Positions 14,717 through 28,606 of a stretch of DNA of 64,000 nt are shown here, piece after piece. Source of the stretch: Drosophila persimilis. Lineage: Eukaryota; Arthropoda; Insecta; Diptera; Drosophilidae. The stretch covers positions 13,702,001 to 13,766,000 of the forward strand of contig NW_020825289.1 in the NCBI RefSeq assembly GCF_003286085.1, written 5' to 3'. How positions within the stretch are numbered: position 1 is the stretch's first letter; the number at the start of each line of letters is the position of its first letter. The notes below the pieces were generated by a model, which saw only the letters and a program-made list of their open reading frames with translations, ran no database searches and was not told the DNA's origin. The position numbers were made by a program, and so were the translations under genes.

Positions 14717-16312
14717 TGCTGTTTCTCGTTCGACGGAAAAACCGGATTTGTTTAAGCATAAAAGATTAATTTATTTCCTCGCATGGCCTGCTGCTCGTTG
14801 CTTGTTTCTGCATTTTGCACAGATCTCTGCACTCGATGCGATGCTGTCCTTCTGCAAACAGAATAAAACAAACCACAATTTGTACCATAGAATCATTCAA
14901 TTTGATTTTGTTGCTGAAATACGTGAAAATTCAATTATATGGCATTCGATTCTTATGGTTTTCAGAGGCATTCTCTCGATTATTGTTTAAATATTGTGAG
15001 TATTTTTCAAGCGATTAGACACAGTTTGTTATCTGTTCTGGGAGTGTTTTAACTTAAACCAAACATTAAAATTTTGTTTTAAAATGCACTCTTACTAATC
15101 TCTTTGGGCATAAATAAACGCTCGGCTCCTTCCCTTGGCTCCCCTGGCATCCTAATTCGGCATTCTCTTTTGGGGCAAAAATTCAGAGCATTCGCATGTA
15201 AGCTTACATCTTCAATTAAAGCCAAGCATCAGAACCTCTGGGTTGGAGTGGCAAAGGGCTTTAAGCTTTAAGTTACAGATTTATGGACTAGATGCCACTC
15301 CAAGGAATGCACATCGTGTCATTACATTCCCAGCCATTAACCACACACAGATACAGCCCATATACAGTGACTCATAAAACGTAACTGACGCCCCAGAAAA
15401 CTTCAATGGCTCCACCAGACGCGGGACCCACGACCCGGCCACAAGATCCAGCGAGAAAGGAAAGTCTGTGTAATTGAAATCTCTACCCTTTCTTTTGGCC
15501 GACTGTCCTGTCATTTCTTAGCACTAAAAATATGAATGGTCTGCCATTTGCTCCGCCCAGGAAGGCAGCCTCTCTCTTTTTTCTTCCATTGTCCGAGTGC
15601 ATAAAGCCGTATGCCATTGAAGGTGTTATGGAAGACCATAAACACAGATCTCTTTGAAAACAGAACCGTATGACTGCATTAACACAGTTTTGCATAGACC
15701 CGAAGCAGCCACCAAGTGGCGTGGCACAGTCTCTCAGATATGCCAAATCTCTCATTGTTGGATACCCCGAGAGGTGCAAGTGCGTGAGAAAAGTGTGTCC
15801 TTTTGTGGCAGTTCCAGGTAGTGTTAGTTTTGCTTGGGAGCTACTGATGTAGTTGAACTATTCCATTTATTTTCAATTACATTTAATCTTTCCGTCGGGC
15901 AACCACTTCAAATGAAACTTGAAATTACACTTGGATCCTCAGGAAGAGGATTTTGCACAGCTAATTGGAAGACTTCTGGCCTAGTCGATTGGAGGATGAG
16001 ATAAGGAAACTTGCCACAACTTAATCGTGAGGTGAGCAAGCGAGGGCAAAGTTTTCAGTTGGCACTATGATCTCCTCCCATAAGTTCTGCCAGCCATTTG
16101 TGTGAATGGTGTTCTACGTGTATACAGCCTGCTGATAAAAATTGATTTTTAATGAATTTATTACAGCAATTAGCTCGTGGATAATTGGATAGCACATAAA
16201 AAGACCCTGCTAGTGTGTCGCATCATTTTTAATGGTAAATAATATTTTATCGAGCCGTCATGAATGCTCTTGGATCCTTGGATGTTTTGTATGGACTCTC
16301 GATCCGGGAAAC

Positions 16313-16338
16313 ACCATCCCATCCCATCCCATCCCATC
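16313..16338. repeat. (CATCC)n short tandem repeat
   Basis: Five near-perfect 5-bp units. A separate 7-bp tandem (GGGGCAT, four copies) lies at about 16909-16937. Both are in non-coding DNA upstream of CCHa1-R. Confidence 0.8.
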
Positions 16339-19300
16339 CGGAGAGCAGAGAGCACTTTAGTAGTATTAATCCTTTCATTTTCAAATCAATTATTTGTATG
16401 GCTTTCTGTACAATTTCTGTAGGTTTGTTCTTCGACGGATTCACAATATTGCTGTGGCAATATGCAATCAGGTTCATTGTGTTGACCTTCTCTGTCTGCC
16501 AATTACGAATATTACGACGCGATTGTTGTAATGACTTAAATGGCCAAAATGTAAATGAAGTTTCAGAACAAAGGCGAATTAATTAAGTGATTCCAAGTGC
16601 TGGGCCGGCAGAAGAAGACCTGCCTGATATTTCCTGGCATTTCCAAGTTTCAAACCCGAAACGGGCTAAAATGTCAACAACTTTCGCACTGTTTGCAAAC
16701 TGTTCAGTTTGCCCCTTGGCCCGTAGCTAAAAGGTTAACAGGAGAAGAGGAGCAGTGCAGAAGTAGTGCGTAGTGTGGGAGAAGGTAGGGTAGCGTCGTC
16801 TGTTCTGATACACTTGTTGTACAATTAGCTAATTGAAATTTTGACATTGTTGGGACCTTGTGATTAATTATTCCGTTTTAAGTCCATCGAATATGAGTTG
16901 TGTCTGCGTGGGGCATGGGGCATGGGGCATGGGGCATCGTAAATACAATGAATAAATTCGTAATACTAACGAAAATTGAGCTATTTTCGGTCTGTCTGCC
17001 ATTAGGCTGACAAATAAACCTGTTAGCCCATATCAATAACTGGCTTACAACTGGCGTTTCCCCCACCAAAAAGGAACCAAACGAAGCGGCAAAAGAGACA
17101 AACTGTTGTGATTTATGACAGAGGAGATGGCCTGCAGAGGTCCGCTTATCTGGTGACCATCTGGATGTCAAATTCGTATCTATGGACTTCCAACGAGTGT
17201 GCTCCCCCGCTCGACCCCTTGGATACCCTCTAAAGATGGTAATGGAGGGGGTACAGACAACAAACATCAAACAGAATTAACAATATTAAGAATATAGATA
17301 GATTCTACACTTTAACCTAGAGAAAAAAGGCTGAAATTTGAATACTTCCCAGATATATCCCTATTTTGCACTCCAGGATACCTCCTGGTCTGTACTCAAT
17401 CGTTAGTGGTGATGTTTGTATGGGAGTATTAGAGTCCATACATTTGATAAATCAATGCAATTTATCAGTAGTTCAGGACACAAAGCCACTTAAAACCCCC
17501 TGCCCCCCCCAGCTCCGTCCAGGGGCAGTACTTTTATCTTAACTTTCGGCAAACAGTAGCCCCACACACGCTTCGGGCAGAAAAAAGAGATCACCACCAG
17601 AAGAGAGGAGAGGAGAAATCTTATCTATCAGTCGCTTGGGACTTAGTGCGTCTCATAATAAATGCAGTTAAGTCGCCTGCAAATGTTCGGGGTATTGTCG
17701 TGGGTGGCATCCGAAGGAATGTATATTTTTTGGAATAAATAACGCGGATTCCAGCGCAGAACGGGTGGATAGGTAGGTCGTGCCCTTTGCCATTTCCCCC
17801 CGTATGGGTGGTGTGTGTTTTTCATGAAATATGCGTTGCCTACACAACACAACAGAACAGCAATACCAAAATACCAGGGGGGGACAGGCTTTGGCAAAAG
17901 ATTTGCGAGGGCCATTTGTTTTGCGGCATGTAATTGAATACGCGGCGTTTGCGCACGGTTGTATGCTACAAAAAAATGGGTTTTGTTTGTTTTTTTATTT
18001 ATTCACTCAAAAATAATGAAAGAACAATACAAATACAATAATCATTTTTTCAGGAAAAAAACATTGAAAAATTGCCAAAGCTTTTACGGAATTTACAGGC
18101 ATTCGCTTGTCGTTTCAATAATCCAATGAATATGAATACATGTTTCCTTTCATTAGGCGCTTTAAATGTTCAAAGCAAATCCAATCCTCCGTTTAACGAT
18201 GCCAGACACCACCCTGTGGATGGGATATCCCCAAGCACTAGGATGTTCGGGCAAACAGCAACCACTAAGGAGAGGAGAGGAGAGGAGCGGGTCATAAAAA
18301 ATCAAATTTAAGCTCCGCTCAAGCCATTAAAATACATTGTCATAGTTATATTTAATTTTATCCGTTTAACATCGCCTCGGCATTCCTCTTCTTTTTTTTC
18401 AGTTTATTTTCATGTTTTTTCCTTCCTGCAAATCGCTTTGCCTGTTCGCACTTAATGTTGGGGGGTAGGGGAGCAGGCCTAGAGGAAGATTTTTAAGAGG
18501 AACAAGGACCAACAATTTTGATTGTCTTTATCTAGATAAATTATCGCCCCAAGGCATTGTTTTTATGAAATTCCATCGGCTTTGGGCCCGAAATCGATTG
18601 TCACAGAAAATTGCTTTGAACCTATCATTAGAGCAGTGTCCGGACTCCAAACACAAGGAATGCCAAACCATTTTGGGGCAGGGATAAACACTCGATGGGG
18701 AAAATGGTCCGACCCTGCTCAATCAATGCGGCAAAAACTTTAAATTGCATATCGCTGTACCCGCATAGGCGTTGCCTTTAATAACCATGCAGGAACATTG
18801 TACGAACATTAGTCCTGTCTCGTACAATTAGATGGTGTTCTGGCCCCTCGTTGAGGCCCAATTATAGTGCATTAGTGTGTCGCAATGGAAAGTTAGTTTA
18901 CAACAAAGCACAGCCATTGCGATTGTCTGAAAACTTTCCGGCACACATACTCGTATATACATAGATACACATAACTAGAAGTGCGAACAGACCAATTTTC
19001 GCTTGGCATATCACATTATTTTCCATCACGCAACAGTTGCCAGAAAATAAAGCAAATCGCTTCCATGATTTACCCAAAAAGAGTTTTTCACCGCATTTTT
19101 GTTGTAGCAAAAATGATGAAATAAAATAGTTTGGCCTGGTATTTTTAATATGTATTTCAGCAGCATTATTGTATGTTTTTCATTTCTGTATTTTTCTCAC
19201 GTTGCATGGAAATTCTGCTCTCTTTTCTGGCGCTTTAATGAAATCATTTTGAACGTCAGAGACTCCATTATTGCATTTCATTTTATTTTCCTTCATCCGT

Positions 19301-22300
19301 TTTCATTCTGAGCTCCATAGCCTGCTGCAATTTTCAGGAACTAAATAATTGCACGCTAAAGAGTGCCAATTTTTCCTCTCGTTTCAAATGTTCTTCTTTG
19401 TTTTCCGGGAGGAAGTCCTTTGGTCATATAAATAATGCTCCCCGACACTTGAGTAATGGCCCTCGACTGGACAAAAGCGATTCGATTGCTGTTGCGGGTG
19501 ACAATTTGAAAGAAAAATGGAATTGAAAATGGTTGTTTGGCCCTTGAGACAGAGTAAAACATACCCTAACTGTTGCCACAGAAGATTTAGGGATCAATCG
19601 ATCGCCTGGCAGCTCCCTGAAGTACTGATTTTGATCTCTCCCAAGTCGGGGATAATTTCCCTGGAGGTAACAGAGGCAGGTAGCAGTACTACCTACTCTT
19701 CCTGTTAGCAAATGTACCCCAAAATCCTGCCAAGGATTTCCTTCACACGTTTTTCTTTCAATTTTTCACATGCTGGCAATTTCGGTTTTTCTCTGCCACT
19801 TTGAGGCTCTGCTTGCTTTGAGGCTCATCAATTTAAATTTAATTTTATGCCGCGCTTTTTTTATTCTGCAGCTTGCTTCTTCCTGTCTTCTTCCCCTGTC
19901 TATTTGCCAAGATGAAGCAGAACAGAACATAAATGCCAGCAATTTGCATAATTCAGCATTCGCCTCAAAGCTCTTAATTTCATCTGCGCCCCCCTCTCCT
20001 CTCCTCTCCACGCCTCTGGATTTTGGCCATCTATGGGTGTTTGTTGACACATTTCTCGGATCAGCATCAGTCGGGTCGGCCGTCGAGCGGCTTCATCAGT
20101 CAGGCAACAGTTTGCGTCCCTGCCCCCACCCCTGCCCCTGCCCCTGCGGAAGTGGAAGTGCCATCGCCGACGCCTCGACACATAAATTTGTTAGATGGCC
20201 GCACTTCTGGCCCACATCCCATTCCAGAGGCCTGTGGACATCAGCACATATATCATTTTCATTTTGTAATTTGTCTAACCCCTCCCCCGCCGCCGCCGCC
20301 GCCGCCAGCTTCGTCACAGGCCATTTTGTGCTGAATGGCCCCCAGTTAATTGGTTGGGTGCTTTCCTCGGCTCCTGCTCCTGCCTCTGCTCCTGGTCCTG
20401 GTGCTGGTGCTGGTATCGAGTACGACGGTGGGGATGGCGATCGGGATGGGGGGTGGTGGGTGTCGACTTGTATTAAATTACATGACAGCTGACATGAGGT
20501 GCTAACGGTGCGGAGACGATGCTCCCCGGCGAGCTCATTAAATGTCTGAAAAGTGTGGGAAGGAAGAAAGATTGTCGTTTATCAATTAAGCGGGGGAATT
20601 CCCGTAGGTTTATGCAATTTTAATTATTTCTTCTCTGATTCAGGTGCAACTGTTAGTCCTGGTGGATGCTATTGAAGAAATACAACTTAATGGAATGGAT
20701 TTCATAGGCAATGGCTCGCATTTCGAATTATGAGCTTCCAACATAAATTAAAGGATTACTTGAAGCTTTGGGAGATTATGTCTTCAAACTTTTGCGTGAA
20801 TCCAATTTGGTAGAAACCCCAAACGATAAATTAGTTCGCGCTGAGAGCCAAGTCAAGTGCCAACACTCCTCCTCCTATTAGAAGGCGAATAGTAGTTGTT
20901 CGCCTGACATTCCAATTAATTCCGAGGGCGGAGCGCTTATCAAAAGCGTTTTGCCAAAGGCCATAGTACAATATTCGCAACGTCTAGTTCACTTACGGGT
21001 TAGTTAATTAATGAGATGGAATCCGCAGAAAAACTAGCGCACCAGAACGATGGTAATTCATAACCGAAGGACAACAACAGCGGGAAGGCAACCCCCTTTA
21101 AAAATTTAAGCTTTTGCGCAGGACCAACCCTGCGGTTTCGTGTTACGCACAATCTAATAAGGCTAATTGCACACTGGCCCAAATCATTGTAAACTGCGAG
21201 GAGGGGAAGGACATCCAGTCTACCAACTGCAGCCTTCGTATCTGCCGCATCATCGATGTGTTTTCTGCAGACGTCATCTGCCGCAGGGCAAAACAATACT
21301 TTTAATCCCCGCACTGGCACGTGCTCCTCCGTCCACAAATCGTTCACACACAAAAGGTTTCGATATCAATCTCCATGAAAGCAAAGAAAGGAATCTGAAA
21401 GTTGAAGATGAAGATGAAGGAGCGGAGACCCACTCTGGTATTTATTTATTTGCACTTTCATTTTGCAAGGATATCATTTAAAATTGGAAATGAAATAAAA
21501 TAATATTCTTGTGATGGCAGATTGATCGATAATGGCTCTATTTTATAAAATTTATTCAAGTATTTTAACCTAAATCCAGGTATTCAGAAACACAAATAGA
21601 AATGGCTCTAGAAGCTGTTTAAGAAAATTTATTATCGTACTCTACACCTGCTGTACCTTCTTTGTACTCCACGAATGAGAAGTATAAATGAATATTACTT
21701 TTGAACTTTCCCAATTAAATCATTTGCCATTGGCAGAAACAAAGCAAGATTGCTTCCGCTGCTGATTTAAATCAAAGTTGGACAACAATGGCCTGGCCAG
21801 CAATCTTGCCACCGTCGCTCAGAAAGCCAACAAAGTCGAAAAAGTGCCAAAGTACGAACCGAGTGAAAGACAAAGGAACAGCCCAGACCAGAGACTCTTG
21901 ACAAGTTTCGCCTCATTACTTGGGTGTTTTGTGGTGATTGGTTTTTGTATGATCTCTCCCACCATCCACATCCCCATCCCCATCGCCATCCCAAAGACCA
22001 AAATCAAGTCGAATAAGTCCCGGCCAGTTGGGGGGATGGGTACGGGTCCTTTCACAAATGAATTCCACACTTGAAGTGTCAGGCAAACAGAATTATTTGA
22101 CGACGTGTTTTGTTTGGTTAAATGAAACTCTCACACGAACATGCCTGTCCAACAACTTTCCGAAACTAAAACAGAGAAAAATGGTAGTAGAATGCGAGGA
22201 CAGAACAGGTCTCTTACATTTCAATTAAAGTTTCAGTTTCCGCTACGGCCCTGGGCCCTTGTGCCCTCTTCCCTTGCGACTAACACCTAAAAACAGTTCA

Positions 22301-25043
22301 TTTTTTCCTCCTAATTAGCCGCCCTTGTTGGTTGCTAGACTTTCAGTGCCGACTGTGCCACTAAATGCCGCCATCGCTGTGTGCAGCAGCCAGAACACGC
22401 GCGTCGCGCGTAGCTCGTACAGCGAGACCCCACGAATGTGGATTATAAAAATTTATGACTCATTGAAATTAAACGACTGTCATTCGTATATATTAGCGTG
22501 GCCAAATTAGTTTGTCTTAGCAGATGTAATGCGGCCCACAGAGATAGATAGATATAGTAGTGTGTGGGAGCAGCGATATAACAGGCTCCAGATCGGGTTC
22601 GTATTTTATGCATAAACTACAGCAAACGAGGAGCCCCAAAGATGCATATCAAATTATTCTGTGGGGGGGAGTGGCATGTGGCCAAACATAAATCAGGGGC
22701 AACCTAAATACATAAATATCGTGCAATAAACATATTTATAGGGGTGAACTTTTTCATGGCACTGAATCCACACTCAAAGGTAGCCAGGAGGCGGTTGGGT
22801 TGGTCCTTATCTATGCGAGGATTTGTTCACTCGAACAACCCAAATGTTTGTCCATTTGGGCCTCCCTTCGATAAACGTATTCCTGCTTTCCGGCATTACC
22901 GTTACCATTACCATTAAACTATACTATATAAACATTGTCTTTAATTGAGCTTTTCGCTGGTAGGCGCCAAAGCAATTGCAGGAATTTATTGATCAGATTT
23001 TACGATTTTCATTTGCTTTTACAAAATTTGCCAAGCAAAATGTTGGCAGGGTAAATCTTTTAGTTTTTGTAGGCATCCCAAAACATAACAAAGTCCACGA
23101 AATAGGGAGCTATGTATACTCGTATGGGGTGTGATGGGATGGGTGCGATTTGATCAATTTGCATGGTCTTCAGGCTATTTGTTTATATTCGTTAGATTGT
23201 TTTGCTGTCGCGTCCGTTAATTGTAAACAAATTGAAGCTCGACGGACTAGATGGACTAGATCGTGTCATGAAGCACGCCCTCGTTTATGGGACTCGACAA
23301 TATAGTCTTCGTGTGGGTGGGTGTTGGACGGTGGGAGGTGGAAGGGACAACAATTGGGCAATGAAGCGCCATAAACCATTGGGATTCCACCCTGATCTCG
23401 TAGCTTTTGTTAATGGTCATTGCCTGTCTGGCCTGTGCCCCTGAGCCCGTGCTGCCAAAGGCTAATAAATGGCACGCGCCATGCCGTCCCTGCACTTGCG
23501 CTTGCACTTGCATTTTAGTGTCCCATTTTCCATACTATACTATTCCACCCCTTGGCATCTCGTAGACCGTTCCCACCATGCCATATTTCTCTTATTTCTG
23601 TGCATTTTCAAGTGGCCAGGAGATTGTGTTGTTTCGGTTTTCCCTTTTTTCTTTTCATTAACTTGGGAGTTTTCCTCTGGGGTTGGCTTGTGGTCTGGCT
23701 TGCAGCATGAAAAGGGTGTTCCCGAGACCCAAAATAAAACACAAACACAAGATTCTGGCTTCCGACACTTTGGCTCGACTGAAACGTTAATGGCCTTGGG
23801 TCTTAAATGGGGATAAAAAGTAGTTTCCACTGAAATGTTCATGTCATATGGAAGGATTCCGAGTGTACTTCTTCATATGGAAACGATGCGATCCAATCAA
23901 TAAGAAAAATGGCACTAAGATGCAAATTTCTTTAGCTAGTTTTTACAATTGCCAGTCAACGATTTATAGACCCAGATCCGAAAAAAAACGAAAGGCGGAA
24001 ACGGAATAAACACAAGCCGAAGTGGACCGGAAAGAGAAACAGAACCGCCAGACACGGAGGTCCGTTCCTGTCGATTGCGATGCGAATGCATATATCCGTT
24101 TTTCCGTACGGACGACTGCAGTTTAGGTGCAGTTGATTGTTTCATGCCTTCTCCCCTCAGTTTCCTGTTTCAGTATCGAGGCCCGACCCGCACTATTTGT
24201 ATTCACGATTCAAATGTCGGTAAGTGCAAGTGAATTTATTGCATTTCCCGGATAATAGAACTGGAATGTCAGCTGTCAGAGGCGAGACAAGTGATGCCAC
24301 CGATCGATTTATAATTTTACCATTTGCGACACACTTACCTCTATTTGCAATTATGGTTTATTATGCTTACATCTGCGGAAAAGTGTTTTCCGTGTTTAAA
24401 ACAGACACACGCGCGAACATCGGCATCACTCCCTACCCCACTGGCACTCTCAGACAGGATACGGAAGAGCGTAATGTTAAGTGGGAAACACGAACACACT
24501 CAGCACTTTGGCCAAATTTTGTTTACAACACCACACACGAGCGGACAAACACGGGGGAAGAGCTCAACAAAATTTATTGAATTCTTTTTGGCACTTGAAT
24601 CGAATCAACCGGATATTGGCCTCAACGCCTGAATATCGCAAACACTCATTTGAATTAAGTATATTTTCCGGACGTTGGCTTCGCTGGATTTAAACTGTCC
24701 GAGCAGGAGGGAACGCATGCGACTTGTTGGCGCGCGCGAAAGCGTTTGGCGGCCAAAAAACTTACGCGCATACAAAATGATCCGTGGATTGAATGGGCGC
24801 CAAATTGACGGTGGGGTTTGGGGAACTGGAACTTGTTTGGTTCTGAAATGCCGGTAGTACAACCGACGCATGCGCTGCAACATGCTGCCAGCTATAATGT
24901 TGCCACAGTTGGGCACCTCCCACCAGTTTTAAATTTGATTTTAAATACCTTTACAAGTAAAAAAAAAACAACTTTTGTTTCTGTTCTTGCCCATATTTTT
25001 GAATACACTAATTTAGATAAACGCGATTGCCCCGCACTTTTCT

Positions 25044-25051
25044 TATCGATA
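25044..25051. promoter_or_regulatory. DRE palindrome TATCGATA (distal)
   Basis: Perfect DRE core about 250 bp upstream of the presumed eIF3c start. DREF binds this word at housekeeping promoters in flies. Confidence 0.6.
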
Positions 25052-25258
25052 GCAAATATCGTATAAATTCGGGTATCTCATAGTTTCATCTGTTCAAAAT
25101 TGACTTGAATTCTTTAATTCCAAAACTAATCACTCACTAAAATATGTGCCTATGAAATTAATTTTATGCCAAAATGTAAGTTCAGCTTTTGGAAATATAT
25201 TAATATACAAACTAATATGAAAATAACTGTTCCACACATCGTGACTTTTAAAAATACT

Positions 25259-25320
25259 TATCGATATTTACGAAATCACGTACAAATATATCAAAACGCT
25301 TCGTCTCCTCTCTTTTAGAT
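25259..25320 (+). promoter_or_regulatory. eIF3c core promoter: DRE plus pyrimidine-rich start
   Basis: A second perfect DRE (25259-25266) is followed about 35 bp later by CTTCGTCTCCTCTCTTTT at 25299-25316. This resembles a 5'-TOP-like transcription start, as expected for a translation factor. A probable 5' UTR intron follows: donor GTAAGT at 25360 and acceptor TTCCAG ending at 25585. Confidence 0.5.
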
Positions 25321-25625
25321 GTCTTGTGCATTCGACATCGTTTTTTTGCTGTAAAAATAGTAAGTTTATTTGATTTAACGTGTGTTCTGACAATGCCAAG
25401 TGGTTGCGCGACGAGCGAAAAGCGTGCCGGCAGTGAATTAAATTGTAGTTTTACACAGGGTTGTACGTCTCATTGGCAAATTTGTGGCATGCATTTTTTG
25501 CAAAACGCCATGTTGGCCGCTTATACATAACCTCAACACCGTTCCAAATTATGTGGCTGTGGATATTAAAACATTGTCATTCCAGGTGCAGTGTAGACAA
25601 ACGGCTTGCGTAGAAACTAAACAAC

Positions 25626-28426
25626 ATGTCACGTTTCTTTGCCAACGGTTCCGACTCGGAATCCGAGTCCAGTGAGGAGGAGGTCCAGGCGCCAAACTTC
25701 AACAAAGCCTCCGCCTTTGTAAGTATAAGAGGAAGCAAGTTGAGGCAAAATATTCATCATCATCTGCCCATCCCCTCCCCTAGCAATTCAGCGACGATGA
25801 GGAGGAAGTCAAGCGCGTGGTTCGCTCGACCAAGGAGAAGCGGTACGAGAACCTAACCAGTATCATCAAGACCATCCGCAACCACAAGAAGATCAAGGAT
25901 ATACCGAATACCTTGAGCAGCTTCGAGGACCTAACGCGCGCCTACACCAAGGCCCTGCCCGTCATCTCAAAGGAGGAAAATGGCATTACGCCTCGTTTCT
26001 ACATTCGCTGCCTGGCGGAACTGGAGGATTTCATCAACGAGATCTGGGAGGACCGCGAGGGCCGAAGGAATCTGTCCAAGAACAACACCAAGTCCCTGGG
26101 CACTCTGCGCCAAAAGGTGCGCAAGTACATCAAGGATTTCGAGGAGGATTTGTCACGCTTCCGCGAAGCACCCGACCAGGAGAGTGAAGCTGAAGACGAA
26201 GAGGCCCATGTGAGCGATGCGGGTGAGGCTGCTGATGACAGCTATGCGGGATTCAAGAAGGAGGCGTCGGTGACTGCTCCCAAGATCGCCAAATCTGCTC
26301 CAGCCAAGTCGGTTCCCGCCGATGATGAGGATTCGGACGATTCCATTGATTGGGACTCCGATTCGGAGAGTGAAACCGAGTCTTCCGAGGACGAGAACCA
26401 GTACCAGAATATGCGTGAGCGTTTCCTGAAGAGATCCACTGAGAAGGGAGAAGACAAGGGAGACGATGACAAGCGGAAGGATAAGCGTAAGGAGCAGAAG
26501 CTGAAGATCCGCAAGCGTGCCGAAGATGATGAAGATGGCGAATGGGAGACGGTTGTCAAGGGTCATGTGGTGGAGAAGCCCAAGATGTTCGAAAAGGACG
26601 CCGAGATCGATATTCCCTTGGTTCTTGCCAAATTAGTGGAGATCATGTCGGCCCGTGGCAAGAAGCGCACCGATCGTCGCCTGCAAATCGATCTGCTCTT
26701 CGAGCTGAGAGACATCTCCGATCAGCATAACCTGGGCGTGCCCGTCTCGGTGAAGATCCACTTCAACATTATCTCTGCCATCTTTGATTACAATCAAAAG
26801 ATATCCGAGCCCATGAAGATGGAGCACTGGGCCCTGCTGCTGGAGGTAATGCAGAGCATGATGAAGCTGCTCCTGGCCAACGCCGACATCAGCATAAGCG
26901 AGAGCGTCGCCGAGGAGCACGAGGAATACATCACGGCTCCGTTTTATATCCGTGGCTGCCCACTGGCCGCCGTTGAGCGTCTGGATGACGAGTTCACCAA
27001 GCTGCTGAAGGAATGCGATCCCCACTCAAACGATTATGTTTCGCGCTTGAAGGACGAGATGAACGTGGTGAAGACTATTGAATTGGTTTTGCAATACTTC
27101 GAGCAATGCGGCAACCCCAACGAACGCTGCAGAATCTACTTGAGGAAGATCGAGCACTTGTACTACAAATTCGATCCGGAGGTGCTCAAGAAGAAGCGTG
27201 GCGAGGTGCCCGCCACCACAGCCACCTCGGTGGACGTGATGGATAAACTGTGCAAGTTCATTTATGCCAAGGACGACACCGATCGCATCCGAACTCGGGC
27301 TATCCTGGCGCACATCTATCACCATGCCATGCACGACAATTGGTTCCAGGCTCGCGACTTGGTCCTCATGTCTCATCTGCAGGACAACATCGATGCCGCC
27401 GATCCTGCCACGCGTATCCTGTACAACCGCATGATGGCCAACTTGGGTCTGTGTGCCTTCCGTCAGGAGAACGTCAAGGATGCCCATCACTGTCTGGTGG
27501 ACTTGATGGTCACCGGCAAGCCCAAAGAACTGCTGGCTCAGGGCCTGCTGCCACAGCGTCAACACGAACGCTCCGCCGAACAGGAGAAAATTGAGAAACA
27601 GCGCCAGATGCCATTCCACATGCACATCAATCTGGAGCTGCTCGAGTGTGTCTATCTGGTGTCCGCCATGCTGCTGGAGATTCCCTACATTGCTGCGCAC
27701 GAGTTCGATGCCCGCCGTCGCATGATCAGTAAGACCTTCTACCAGCAGTTGCGCTCCTCGGAGCGTCAATCCCTGGTAGGTCCCCCCGAATCCATGAGGG
27801 AGCACGTTGTGGCTGCCGCCAAGGCGATGCGCTGCGGCAACTGGCAGGCCTGCGCCAACTTTATTGTCAACAAGAAAATGAACACCAAGGTGTGGGATCT
27901 GTTCTACGAGTCGGATCGCGTGCGTGAGATGCTCGTCAAGTTCATCAAGGAGGAGTCGCTGCGCACCTATCTGTTCACGTACTCCAATGTCTACACTTCC
28001 ATAAGCATACCATCCCTGGCTCAGATGTACGAGCTGCCCGTCCCGAAGGTCCACTCGATCATCAGCAAGATGATCATCAACGAGGAGCTGATGGCCAGCC
28101 TGGACGATCCCTCGGAAACTGTGGTCATGCACCGCTCAGAGCCGTCCCGCCTCCAGGCACTGGCCATGCAGTTTGTCGACAAGGTGACCAATCTGGTGGA
28201 CGTTAACGAGAAGGTCTTCGATATGAAGCAGGGCAACTTCTTCCAGCGCGGCAACATGGGCAATCGTGGGGACCGCGGCTACAACCGCAACCAGAATAAC
28301 CAGGGCGGCAACTGGGGCGGCCAGCGACGGGACAATCGCAATCAGCGCAACCGCAACCAGCGTGGACATCACAAGAACCAACAACAGCAGCAGCAACAGC
28401 AAGTCCAAACCATCGACGAAGAGTAG
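25626..28426 (+). CDS. eIF3c: Eukaryotic translation initiation factor 3 subunit C
   Basis: Core PCI subunit of the eIF3 complex, which binds the 40S ribosome in the cytoplasm and recruits the initiation machinery. Two coding exons, 25626-25718 and 25784-28426, join in frame to 911 residues, about the usual insect length. The protein starts [19 protein letters not shown], the conserved acidic N-terminus. It continues through QFSDDEEE across the intron into the eIF3c N-terminal domain, a second acidic/Ser-rich linker (about 145-230), a helical body, and a C-terminal PCI region (about 660-840) with [10 protein letters not shown] and [20 protein letters not shown]. The tail is rich in G, N, R and Q ([12 protein letters not shown] and a Q run). 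The start is the only ATG giving the family N-terminus. AATAAA at 28780-28785 is the likely poly(A) signal. Long antisense open frames inside this gene are shadows. Confidence 0.97.
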
Positions 28427-28556
28427 ACGCCAACCCAGCCATCCTCAGTGGGCGATTGCTTGCGTAAAAACCAACAGCAAACAGAACAACAAATTTGTAA
28501 CTCTTCAAAACTATTAAAATGGAATGGTCATGGACAACTCTTGGTGTTAGCTGCAG

Positions 28557-28606
28557 CCAGGCCTCCGACTCAGTTCAGTTCCCGACAGAGCTGAGTCGGA
28601 GGTCTG
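28557..28606 (+). other. Stem-loop in the eIF3c 3' UTR
   Basis: CCTCCGACTCAG (28562-28573) and CTGAGTCGGAGG (28591-28602) are perfectly complementary, giving a 12-bp stem with a 17-nt loop. After one mismatch the pairing continues for three more base pairs. It lies between the eIF3c stop codon and the likely poly(A) signal. Confidence 0.7.

Larger units (their letters stand above)
14852..25258. other. Long non-coding interval between CCHa1-R and eIF3c
   Basis: No supported coding exon was found in this interval. It is likely to hold the 5' UTR intron(s) and regulatory DNA of CCHa1-R, because the first coding exon starts just behind a good 3' splice site (TTCTGTTTGCAG, minus strand, near 14852). 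GC-rich low-complexity patches (CCG, CCTGCC and CTGGTG runs) lie at 20105-20425 and create long but unconvincing open frames on both strands. One minus-strand open frame with a good splice donor at 24766-24883 is discussed as a finding. Confidence 0.5.

Noticed and set aside
19770..20492. Open frame of 240 codons on the plus strand beginning with a hydrophobic stretch
   Set aside because: It runs through low-complexity CCTGCC, CCG and CTGGTG repeats and overlaps open frames on the other strand. It shows no domain, codon bias or promoter.
22370..22450. GC-rich segment with short inverted repeats as a possible tRNA
   Set aside because: No A box, B box or cloverleaf could be drawn.
27026..28132. 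Antisense open frame of 368 codons inside eIF3c
   Set aside because: It is a shadow of the GC-rich, conserved eIF3c coding sequence. The sense frame is a full-length family match.
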